Source of the DNA: a virus
Reading direction: 5' to 3' (one strand)
Virus record (IMG/VR): IMGVR_UViG_3300033273_000436
Coordinates: 1-20,695 of that record
Length of the DNA: 20,695 nt
The notes under the pieces are model-generated. The model did not search any database. It saw only the letters and a program-made list of their open reading frames with translations, and had not been told where the DNA came from. Position numbers and translations under genes: made by a program. Shown piece after piece: positions 6,517 through 13,251 of this stretch. Each line of letters starts with the position of its first letter. The stretch's first letter is position 1.

Positions 6517-7538
6517 GTAAAATCCTGTTGATCACGGATCAGCACTTTGGAGTTCGTAATGACAACCAAGTCTTTATAGACAAATATAATAAGTTTTATA
6601 GCAAAGTAGTCATTCCTTTCATTGACAAGTATGGTATAACCGATGTCATTGCCTTAGGAGATACCTTTGACAAACGCAAGAGTATCAACTTTAACTCACT
6701 TGACGCTGCAAAGGAGATGTGGTTCACCCCCCTCCAAGATCGTGGCGTGCATCTCACGATGCTGGTAGGTAACCATGATATCTACTACAAAAATACTCTA
6801 CGCATTAACTCTCCCGAACTTCTTCTCGGAGAATACGACAACATTACTGTCATCGATGAGCCTTGCCAACGTAATGTTGGTGGTCTTGATATACTTTTTC
6901 TGCCTTGGATTTGTGATGACAATCGAGAGCGATCTCGAATGGAAACGGAAAGCAGTAGTGCTACTGTCTGTATGGGGCATCTTGAGCTTAACGGTTTTGA
7001 ATCTATTCCTGGTCATTATATGGAGCATGGTGACGACCCATCCATATACGGAAAGTTTGATCTGGTCTGCTCAGGACATTTTCACATGAAGTCTCGGCAG
7101 GGTGTTGTGAACTATCTCGGCAACCCGTATCAACTCTACTGGGGAGATTATGGTCAGAAACGAGGGTTCCATGTCCTAAATACTGATACGTTAAAGTTAA
7201 CATTCTTGCCCAATCCGTATGACATCTTCCAAAAGGTGTACTACGATGACACTCGGGAGATCAAGTTCCCCAAAAATCTCAATGGTTCTTATGTCAAACT
7301 GATTGTAGAGAAGAAGACAGATCAAGTTATCTTTGATCAAACTATCAAACAACTTCAGAGTGCAGGATGTGCAGACCTCAAGATCATTGAAGATCTCACC
7401 GTAGATCTAGAAGATGTTGATGAAGCAATCGAAACGGAGGATACACTCACTACTCTTGAGCGGTGCGTCTCTGACCTAGACAATAAGGATGATATCTTCG
7501 CTATCTTAAAGTCCTTGTATTTGGAGGCGCAACAATAA
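6513..7538 (+). CDS. gp47: Recombination endonuclease subunit gp47 (Mre11-like)
   Basis: A 341-residue phosphoesterase/nuclease; T4 gp47 has 339. With gp46 it forms the phage Mre11-Rad50 complex that resects double-strand ends for recombination-dependent replication and degrades host DNA. Metal-binding motifs of the calcineurin-like fold are all visible: DQHFG at residues 9-13, GD at 49-50 in ALGDTFDKR, GNHD at 86-89, GHLE at about 155-158, and GHFH at 188-191. The start is GTG at 6513, backed by GGAGG six bases upstream. The stop shares a base with the next gene (TAATG). The gene is not next to gp46 directly: a DUF3110-like gene lies between them. Confidence 0.96.
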   Translation: MSKILLITDQHFGVRNDNQVFIDKYNKFYSKVVIPFIDKYGITDVIALGDTFDKRKSINFNSLDAAKEMWFTPLQDRGVHLTMLVGNHDIYYKNTLRINSPELLLGEYDNITVIDEPCQRNVGGLDILFLPWICDDNRERSRMETESSSATVCMGHLELNGFESIPGHYMEHGDDPSIYGKFDLVCSGHFHMKSRQGVVNYLGNPYQLYWGDYGQKRGFHVLNTDTLKLTFLPNPYDIFQKVYYDDTREIKFPKNLNGSYVKLIVEKKTDQVIFDQTIKQLQSAGCADLKIIEDLTVDLEDVDEAIETEDTLTTLERCVSDLDNKDDIFAILKSLYLEAQQ

Positions 7539-7810
7539 TGGCATATGTATTGACCGATAAAGCATCAGGCGGCGTGTTCGCAGTGACCGACCACCGAAAT
7601 GGTAATCGAATCATTACTATGTTTGTTGACAAAGACGACGCTGACAGGTATCATGGACTACTGGTAGCGAATGGTTTTACCAGACCGCTAGAAGTCTTGG
7701 AGATCGATCAAGAAACAGTTCAAGAGAACTGTGAAATCAATGACTATTCATACAGTGTGATCGAACCAGACGATATTATTATGCCCCCTGACGACTTAGA
7801 GGACGAATGA
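7538..7810 (+). CDS. DUF3110-like protein between gp47 and gp46
   Basis: A 90-residue protein. The central pattern, with IITMFVDKDDADRYHGLLVA followed by PLEVLEIDQETVQENCE, resembles the cyanobacterial DUF3110 family (VxxFEDEDDAxRYAxLLEAQ then EIDxEEIEEFC), a small family of unknown function found in cyanobacteria and plastid-bearing lineages. This match is from memory of the family consensus. The C-terminus is acidic (PPDDLEDE). The gene overlaps gp47 by one base and gp46 by four, so it is embedded in the nuclease operon and will be made together with both subunits; GGAGG lies at 7523-7527. A host origin and a role modulating the nuclease are both inference. Confidence 0.75.
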   Translation: MAYVLTDKASGGVFAVTDHRNGNRIITMFVDKDDADRYHGLLVANGFTRPLEVLEIDQETVQENCEINDYSYSVIEPDDIIMPPDDLEDE

Positions 7811-9519
7811 TTACTTTTGAAAAACTTCGTTGGAAAAACTTTCTGAGCACTGGTAACCAGTACATTGAAATGGATCTAACGAAGTCCCCTTCGACTCTCA
7901 TTATTGGATCTAATGGGGCAGGTAAGAGCACAATGTTGGACGCATTGTGCTTTGGTTTGTTTAACAAACCATTTAGGAAGATTAACAAACCTCAACTAGC
8001 AAACACGATCAACGAGAAAGAGTGTCGTGTTGAAGTTGAGTTCAAGATTGGCAGTGTAGAGTACAAAGTTGTCCGTGGGTTGAAACCCGCCGTCTTTGAA
8101 ATCTACCGCAATGGATCTTTGCTAGACCAAGATGCAGCGAATCGAGACTATCAGAAATACCTGGAGCAGAATGTACTTAAACTTAACTTCAAGTCTTTCA
8201 CTCAGGTTGTTATTCTTGGTAGTAGCACTTTTGTGCCTTTTATGCAGTTGCCTGCTGCACATCGAAGAGAAGTTATCGAAGATCTCCTAGACATTCAAGT
8301 CTTCTCTCAGATGAACGCAATCCTCAAGGATCGTGTGAAGGATGCAAAAGAAGAGATTGGCAAGTGCAATCATGAACTTGAACTTGCACAACAAGCAGTA
8401 GACCTCAAGACTGATAACATCAAGAATCTTGAACTGCAGTCCACTGCATACCTTGAGGAAAAGCAACTCAGACTGCAGAAAAATGTTGGTCGCATCTCTG
8501 AGATTGATACTGAAGTGGATTACCTACAAAGTATTGTCACTGAGATGGAACCAAAGGTTGTCAATCTTGATAATCTGAAAGAGCAGTACGATAAACTCAA
8601 AGAGTTTCGTACCAAGATCAAGCAGAACTTAGATCAAACTAAGAAGGGCAAAGAGTTCTACGAGAACAATGATCAGTGCCCCACATGCACTCAGACCATT
8701 GATGAAGTATGGAAGGCAGAGCAGTGTAAATCTTTGACTGAAAAGATTCAAAAATATGACTCAGGTGTGACTGACCTCACTGGTAAGATCAAAGGCATTC
8801 TTGCTAGCATTGATGAGGTTGAAACCGTCAACAAAGATCTTGTTGATAAGCGATACACCATCAACTCTCTTCTGAAAGAACAGTCACGTCTGCAACGTGA
8901 CAACGCTAAACTAGAAGATGAGATCAATGCTGGTTCTCCCAACATTGATAAGGAACGTGAGGTTCTGGATGGATTGCTCATGGCAAGTGAAGAGAAGCAG
9001 TTTGCATGTTCACAAATCAATAAGCGATTCAGTGATCTGAAAGTTGTTGGTAACTTGCTCAAGGACGGTGGCATCAAGACTAAGATCATCAAGAAGTTTG
9101 TTCCTACGATCAACCGCCACATCAACAAGTATCTGCAAGAGATGGACTTCTTCGTGAACTTCACTCTCGATGATGAGTTTAACGAAGTCATCAAGTCTAG
9201 GTTCCGCGATGTCTTCACTTATGCATCTTTCTCTGAAGGGGAGAAGCAGAAGATTGATCTAGCACTGCTGTTCACATGGCGACAGATTGCTAAACTCAAG
9301 AACAGTGTTTCCACAAACCTTCTGATTCTTGATGAAGTATTTGATTCTTCCCTAGATAGTGCAGCAACTGTTGATCTGCTTAAGATCCTCAAAGGACTTC
9401 CACAAAGCACCAACCTTTTTGTCATTTCACACAAAGGTGAAATCCTTCTGGATAAGTTCCACCGCACTGTGAGTTTTGAAAAACCAAATGACTTCTCTAA
9501 GATGACGGAGATTGAATAA
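7807..9519 (+). CDS. gp46: Recombination endonuclease subunit gp46 (Rad50-like)
   Basis: A 570-residue SMC/Rad50-type ATPase; T4 gp46 has 560. It partners gp47 in end resection. Visible parts in order: Walker A GSNGAGKST at residues 34-42, a long coiled-coil arm rich in Glu, Lys, Leu and Gln (about 165-430), the zinc hook CPTC at 291-294 in the middle of the arm, the ABC signature SEGEKQK starting at 476, and Walker B LLILDE at 505-510. All catalytic elements are intact. AGAGGA at 7798-7803 lies upstream of the ATG, which overlaps the DUF3110-like gene stop. The stop overlaps the next gene by one base. Confidence 0.97.
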   Translation: MITFEKLRWKNFLSTGNQYIEMDLTKSPSTLIIGSNGAGKSTMLDALCFGLFNKPFRKINKPQLANTINEKECRVEVEFKIGSVEYKVVRGLKPAVFEIYRNGSLLDQDAANRDYQKYLEQNVLKLNFKSFTQVVILGSSTFVPFMQLPAAHRREVIEDLLDIQVFSQMNAILKDRVKDAKEEIGKCNHELELAQQAVDLKTDNIKNLELQSTAYLEEKQLRLQKNVGRISEIDTEVDYLQSIVTEMEPKVVNLDNLKEQYDKLKEFRTKIKQNLDQTKKGKEFYENNDQCPTCTQTIDEVWKAEQCKSLTEKIQKYDSGVTDLTGKIKGILASIDEVETVNKDLVDKRYTINSLLKEQSRLQRDNAKLEDEINAGSPNIDKEREVLDGLLMASEEKQFACSQINKRFSDLKVVGNLLKDGGIKTKIIKKFVPTINRHINKYLQEMDFFVNFTLDDEFNEVIKSRFRDVFTYASFSEGEKQKIDLALLFTWRQIAKLKNSVSTNLLILDEVFDSSLDSAATVDLLKILKGLPQSTNLFVISHKGEILLDKFHRTVSFEKPNDFSKMTEIE

Positions 9520-9758
9520 TGGACACAGTAGTAATCTATTCAAACGGTAGTCAAGAGTGTGAGCGTATGGGTATGCTGCTTAAAGCACTTGGCGGTGAGT
9601 TCCACGAGTACATGTTAGGTCAGCACTTTACAGAACATCAGTTCCGTGGTGAGTTTGGTCCTGAAGCAACCTACCCACAAGTCTCTATCGGTATGAAACA
9701 TATCGGTAGTATGAAAGAAACCCTGCAGTATATGAGCGACAAAGGATTGTTTGTCTAA
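9519..9758 (+). CDS. Glutaredoxin-like protein lacking the first active-site Cys
   Basis: A 79-residue thioredoxin-fold protein. The start VVIYSNGSQECERMGMLLKA lines up with the glutaredoxin opening (VxIYTKPxCPYCxRAxxLL), and TYPQVSIG at 51-58 is the conserved cis-proline strand. In the usual CPYC motif the first Cys is the nucleophile; here that position is Ser11 and only the second, Cys14, is present (S-Q-E-C). It may therefore bind glutathione or a partner without normal dithiol chemistry. Cyanophage relatives are usually annotated glutaredoxin. It follows gp46 with a one-base overlap. Confidence 0.8.
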   Translation: MDTVVIYSNGSQECERMGMLLKALGGEFHEYMLGQHFTEHQFRGEFGPEATYPQVSIGMKHIGSMKETLQYMSDKGLFV

Positions 9759-9964
9759 TGTGGAGACTTTGGTGTTATGCACTCGGAAAAAAAGAAGGAC
9801 GAGACAAAAGAGATGCGGATAACATTGCTCGTATACGGACTGTTATACTTCTCATTTATCTTGTCACTAACTGTTTCATTGTTGCAGGAGTGATCCGCCA
9901 TTGGAACGATGTACCAGAGGCGTCTGTATGCCCCCCTAGCGTGCCTGTACGCAATGCTATATAG
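9758..9964 (+). CDS. Small membrane protein, unknown function
   Basis: A 68-residue protein starting MWRLWCYALGKKEGRDKRDA. A basic N-terminal part is followed by one hydrophobic helix at about residues 27-47 (VILLIYLVTNCFIVAGVI) and a short polar tail with one Cys. This layout suits a single-pass inner-membrane protein with a positively charged cytoplasmic N-terminus. It overlaps the glutaredoxin-like gene by one base (TAATG). I do not recognise a family. Confidence 0.65.
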   Translation: MWRLWCYALGKKEGRDKRDADNIARIRTVILLIYLVTNCFIVAGVIRHWNDVPEASVCPPSVPVRNAI

Positions 9965-9990
9965 TAGAGGAGTCATTCGAGCATAAATCC

Positions 9991-10176
9991 GTGACTACGC
10001 CGACCACGCCAAACTGGCAACACCACTCTAAGAAGGACAAACACGGCAAGGGCACTTGCAAGGGGAGAATCCGAGCAAGCAAGCAGCGCCTCAGACACTT
10101 GAAAAACCGTCTACACAAGACCTCCGACCTGCGTCGGGGGTCTTATAGTATATGGGTAACCGAGACAGAGACATGA
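9991..10176 (+). CDS. Doubtful small basic ORF
   Basis: A possible 61-residue, very basic protein from a GTG start (first residues TTPTTPNWQHHSKKDKHGKG). The stretch CKGRIRASKQRLRHLKNRLH looks like a genuine basic amphipathic helix and might bind nucleic acid. Against it: the start is GTG, the AGAGGAG at 9966-9972 is 18 bases away, the last third of the ORF is overlaid by a strong hairpin (10117-10144), and its end overlaps the start of the cobT-like gene. It could be real with read-through of the hairpin, or a chance frame in a regulatory leader. Confidence 0.4.
   Translation: MTTPTTPNWQHHSKKDKHGKGTCKGRIRASKQRLRHLKNRLHKTSDLRRGSYSIWVTETET
10117..10144 (+). terminator. Strong hairpin, probable terminator before cobT
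   Basis: A 12-bp stem (AAGACCTCCGAC at 10117-10128 with GTCGGGGGTCTT at 10133-10144, one G-U pair) closed by a four-base loop CTGC. It ends in TCTTAT rather than a long T run, so termination may be partial; it could also act as an RNA stability element or attenuator in front of cobT. The free energy should be high for so short a hairpin. Confidence 0.65.
10144..10154 (+). promoter_or_regulatory. Possible -10 region for the cobT-like gene
   Basis: TATAGTATATG directly after the hairpin contains a -10-like TATAGT (10144-10149). No -35 is visible because that region is the hairpin. If used, transcription would begin near 10156, downstream of the ATG at 10152 but upstream of the ATG at 10173. 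Similar strings occur at 1250 and 14361. Confidence 0.35.
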
Positions 10177-12344
10177 CCACCACTCCCGACATCAAAGGTA
10201 CACTCGCCCGTTTGCTTGCCACCGAGAACCTGATTGTTGAGCACGCTGTATGCGACACTGCATCCTTTGACGTTGACCGTCGTGTGCTCAAGTTGCCCAT
10301 TTGGAAAGATCTGGACAACGATACCTATGACCTGCTCGTCGGTCATGAGGTTGGTCATGCTCTGTTCACTCCTCCCAGCAGTGAGTATGAGGTGCCTGAT
10401 GACATTCCCAAGTCTTACGTCAATGTGACAGAGGATGCTCGTATAGAGAAACACATGAAGACTAAGTTCCCTGGTCTGGGCAAGTCCTTCTATCGTGGTT
10501 ACAACAACCTGCATAACAAAGACTTCTTTGGTATCAGGGATCGTGATCTCAACAAACTCAAACTGATTGACCGCATCAACCTGCACTGCAAGATCGGTGC
10601 CTATGCAATGATCCCCATCAGCGCAGAGGAACAACAGTATCTCGATCTGGTCAAGCAGTCCGAGACCTTTGACGATGCAGTAATCGCTGCTCGCGTACTG
10701 TGGGACCTGCAGAAGCAAGGACGCGAGAAGCAGCAGGACGCACCTGCTGCCAACGACGACTCTGAGAAGGATGGTGTCAGTGGTGAGTCTGAGCAGGAAA
10801 GCAATCCTGTTGAGTATGTCAACGATGACAACGGTCAGCAGTCCGACAGCAACAATGATGATTCTGACGATGCCGATCTGGATATGCCCTCCTACGAGCA
10901 GGGTGGTTTTGATGAGGCAGAGACTGATACCAATCTTACAGACAACCTTGCAAACGCTGCATCCAAGAACTCTTGGGATGAACCTCGCTACGTTGAGATT
11001 GACAATCCCGATCTCAAGCGTGTGATCACTCCTATGAAGTGGGTGCGCGAGAACATTCGTCAGTTCTGGAATCAGATTGATGAAGATCGCAAGAGGTTGG
11101 AGAGCGACTGCCTTGACTTCACCCTTCTGGATGCAGAGTTCAATAAGTTCAACGACTCCACCAACCGTGAGGTGAACTATCTCGTTAAGGAGTTCGAGAT
11201 GAAGAAGTCTGCAGCATCCTATGCACGTCAGACGGTATCCCGCACTGGTGTTCTTGACACTCGTAAAATACATACTTACAAGTTCAATGAAGATCTCTTC
11301 AAGAAGATCACTTCTACCCCTGACGGCAAGAACCATGGTCTGATCTTCATGCTTGACTGGTCTGGTTCTATGTCAGATCACATCTATGAGACCGTTAAGC
11401 AACTGTTGTCTCTTGCATACTTCTGCCGCAAAGTCAACATCCCCTTCACCGTGTACTCCTTTGTGTATGATCATTACCTGACTACACTGAGTCTTGCTGA
11501 TGATGAGGTTTCCCAACCTCTGACTGACAAGCGTGATCACACCATGGTGTTTGATGAGTCATTCCACCTGATTACTCTGCTTGACAGTGAGTCAAACAAG
11601 CGTGACTTCACAGAGTCGGCAAAGCATCTGTTCCGTATCGCATACCAGTATGGTGTTCGCAACTGGGATTATGCTCGTCAGTCTCGTTGGAATCACATTC
11701 CTGTCCCTGGGTTCATGCAGTTGGGTGGCACTCCTCTTAATGAGGCAATCGCTACTCTGCCTGCTCTGATTCCTGCATTTCGTGCTCAGCATGGTGTTGA
11801 GAAACTCAACGTTGTCATCTTGACTGACGGTGAGTCCAACTCCTCCTCTGAGTGGGTGCACAAGGATTACACTCGGACTGATGGTGAGACGGTCAGTACC
11901 ATCTTCTGTTCTGCTATTCGTGACAACACTCGTCTCCGCCATCGTGGCACTGGTCGTGTGTTCCGTGAAACCAGCTGGCACTACCAGTTCACTGATGCAC
12001 TCCTAGACTATGTTCAGGCAGTGTATAAGGATGTCAACATTCTTGGATTCCGTATCGGAACTGCTCGTGAGTGCACCCGTGTGATCACAAACTACCTGGG
12101 TTTCAGCGGCGACAAGTCATTCAAAACCCAAACCGAGTTTAGGAAGAACCGTTCTGTGAGCATCACTGAAACTGGGTATGAAGAGTTGTACTTGATTGCT
12201 TCCTCTGTGCTGGATAACGATGTAGACTTTGATGTGAAGGAGGATGCTACCAAGTCTCAGATCCGTTCTGCATTCCGCAAGACGCTCAAGGGCAAAGCAG
12301 CAAACAAGAAAATCCTTTCGTCGTTCGTTTCCAAGATCACATGA
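10173..12344 (+). CDS. cobT: CobT-like protein: HExxH metalloprotease plus VWA domain
   Basis: A 723-residue protein in two halves. The N-terminal half has HEVGH at 58-62 and, about 25 residues on, NVTEDAR (84-90), the layout of a zinc metalloprotease (two His plus a downstream Glu). Residues about 185-255 are a highly acidic low-complexity linker. The C-terminal half is a von Willebrand A domain with a complete metal-binding MIDAS: DWSGS at 395-399, a downstream Thr in GGTPLNEA, and LTDGES. CobT of aerobic cobaltochelatase and MoxR-partner proteins share this VWA domain, and a CobS/MoxR-type ATPase is encoded nearby at 13252. An in-frame ATG at 10152 would add seven residues; I prefer 10173 because 10152 sits in a possible -10 box. 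True cobalt insertion is doubtful: no CobN is seen, and the protease motif suggests protein remodelling. Confidence 0.85.
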   Translation: MTTTPDIKGTLARLLATENLIVEHAVCDTASFDVDRRVLKLPIWKDLDNDTYDLLVGHEVGHALFTPPSSEYEVPDDIPKSYVNVTEDARIEKHMKTKFPGLGKSFYRGYNNLHNKDFFGIRDRDLNKLKLIDRINLHCKIGAYAMIPISAEEQQYLDLVKQSETFDDAVIAARVLWDLQKQGREKQQDAPAANDDSEKDGVSGESEQESNPVEYVNDDNGQQSDSNNDDSDDADLDMPSYEQGGFDEAETDTNLTDNLANAASKNSWDEPRYVEIDNPDLKRVITPMKWVRENIRQFWNQIDEDRKRLESDCLDFTLLDAEFNKFNDSTNREVNYLVKEFEMKKSAASYARQTVSRTGVLDTRKIHTYKFNEDLFKKITSTPDGKNHGLIFMLDWSGSMSDHIYETVKQLLSLAYFCRKVNIPFTVYSFVYDHYLTTLSLADDEVSQPLTDKRDHTMVFDESFHLITLLDSESNKRDFTESAKHLFRIAYQYGVRNWDYARQSRWNHIPVPGFMQLGGTPLNEAIATLPALIPAFRAQHGVEKLNVVILTDGESNSSSEWVHKDYTRTDGETVSTIFCSAIRDNTRLRHRGTGRVFRETSWHYQFTDALLDYVQAVYKDVNILGFRIGTARECTRVITNYLGFSGDKSFKTQTEFRKNRSVSITETGYEELYLIASSVLDNDVDFDVKEDATKSQIRSAFRKTLKGKAANKKILSSFVSKIT

Positions 12345-12850
12345 ACATCTTTGCAGTTGATGAAGATCCAGTTCTGGCAGCAGGTATGTTGCCAGACAAG
12401 CACATCGTCAAGATGCCATTAGAAACGGCACAGATGTTGGCGATTATCTATAGTCCTCACTATCATGATATCGCCCCCCTTTTCAAAGCGGACGGAACAG
12501 TGTATAATACTAAAAAGGGTGCCTTCAAAAATCATCCTTGTACTAAGTGGGCAGCAGCAACCAAACATAATATCGCTTGGTTAATCGAACATGGTCTAGC
12601 ACTATGTCACGAGTACACCTATCGATACGGTAAGGTTCATGCTTGTCAGAACACAATCGAGATGGCAAACATTATGTGGAGTGGTGCATGTTCTAACAAG
12701 CATTCTCCATTTGTTCGTGCCATGCCCGATGAGTACAAACTTGATACCAGCATTGACACGGTGACTGCGTATCGCATGTATGTTGCTTCAAAACCCTGGG
12801 CAGCGGGCAACTATCTTCGCAAACCTGATCGCAAACCTGATTGGATATGA
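12341..12850 (+). CDS. Conserved phage protein with HxxK/HPC motifs, unknown function
   Basis: A 169-residue protein. It carries a set of polar residues that look catalytic or metal-binding: DKHIVKMPLETAQML near residues 19-33, NHPCTKWAA near 64-72, and LCHEYTYRYGKVHAC near 88-102. The C-terminal part has MPDEYK and an AYRMYVASK segment ending in a Lys/Arg/Pro-rich tail. I recall relatives with the same KMxLExAQxL and HPCxxW motifs in many tailed phages, without a known function. It overlaps cobT and speD by four bases each (ATGA), so it belongs to the same transcript. Confidence 0.75.
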   Translation: MNIFAVDEDPVLAAGMLPDKHIVKMPLETAQMLAIIYSPHYHDIAPLFKADGTVYNTKKGAFKNHPCTKWAAATKHNIAWLIEHGLALCHEYTYRYGKVHACQNTIEMANIMWSGACSNKHSPFVRAMPDEYKLDTSIDTVTAYRMYVASKPWAAGNYLRKPDRKPDWI

Positions 12851-13182
12851 GACACATCCTCTTCACCCTCAAAGGGTGTTCTGCTGTCCTTCTTGATGAC
12901 GAACAATATATTCGGGATGTCATCTATCATGCCAGCGTAAAGTGTGGGTCCACACTTCTTTCGTTGAACTCTCATAAGTTTAATCCTCAAGGTGTAACTT
13001 GTGTTGCCATGTTGGCAGAGAGTCATATTAGTATTCACACTTGGCCAGAGTTAGGCATGGCAGTGTGTGATGTTTTCACCTGTGGTGATCACACCAAACC
13101 CCAGGACGGGGTGGACTACATGTACTCCATGATGCACGCTACCAACGTGGTCAGTCAGGAGTTCAGGAGACCACTTGCCTAA
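12847..13182 (+). CDS. speD: S-adenosylmethionine decarboxylase SpeD
   Basis: A 111-residue pyruvoyl enzyme making decarboxylated SAM, the aminopropyl donor for spermidine synthesis. The signature AESHISIHTWPE lies at residues 57-68: the proenzyme cuts itself between Glu58 and Ser59, and Ser59 becomes the pyruvoyl group; His64 and Cys79 (in DVFTCG) match the processing and catalytic residues. The length fits the short prokaryotic form. I start at the ATG at 12847, which overlaps the previous stop; a TTG two codons earlier is less likely. speD is a known auxiliary gene of cyanophages; polyamines may help DNA packaging or protect host photosystems, which is inference. Confidence 0.95.
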   Translation: MRHILFTLKGCSAVLLDDEQYIRDVIYHASVKCGSTLLSLNSHKFNPQGVTCVAMLAESHISIHTWPELGMAVCDVFTCGDHTKPQDGVDYMYSMMHATNVVSQEFRRPLA

Positions 13183-13188
13183 CTGTCC

Positions 13189-13220
13189 ACTCTGCCCCGA
13201 CTCTGCCCCGACTCTGCCCC
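13189..13220 (+). repeat. Three direct repeats of ACTCTGCCCCG
   Basis: Units at 13189-13199, 13200-13210 and 13211-13220 (the last lacks the final G). The array runs straight into TATAAT at 13221, so it covers where a -35 and upstream activator contacts would be for the cobS promoter. It could be an operator or activator site, or simply slippage in a GC-rich stretch. Confidence 0.85.
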
Positions 13221-13229
13221 TATAATAAG
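13221..13229 (+). promoter_or_regulatory. Probable cobS promoter (-10 TATAAT)
   Basis: A perfect TATAAT at 13221-13226 within TATAATAAG, 23 bases before the cobS ATG. No TTGACA lies 17 bases upstream; instead the tandem CTCTGCCCC repeat is there, so an activator may replace the -35 contact. The same TATAATAAG occurs at 20681. Confidence 0.6.
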
Positions 13230-13251
13230 TGGGTAATCAACAGAACAACAC

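Noticed and set aside
6775-7089. 104-residue hydrophobic plus-strand frame inside gp47
   Set aside because: It overlaps the conserved core of gp47 in another frame and has no ribosome binding site; hydrophobicity comes from the frame shift.
9982-9988. CATAAAT as a late promoter before the 9991 frame
   Set aside because: It deviates from TATAAATA at both ends and would start transcription inside or after the doubtful GTG start; no independent support.
10143-11336. 397-residue open frame on the minus strand opposite the cobT-like gene
   Set aside because: It is a hydrophobic translation opposite the N-terminal metalloprotease half, without start context or motif; a product of biased codons on the other strand.
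12502-12507. TATAAT inside the gene at 12341 as an internal promoter
   Set aside because: No -35 hexamer at the right distance and no nearby gene start that needs it.
13189-13220. Tandem repeat as a CRISPR-like array or origin iteron
   Set aside because: Three 11-base units without spacers are not a CRISPR array, and there is no AT-rich unwinding region or further iterons to suggest an origin.
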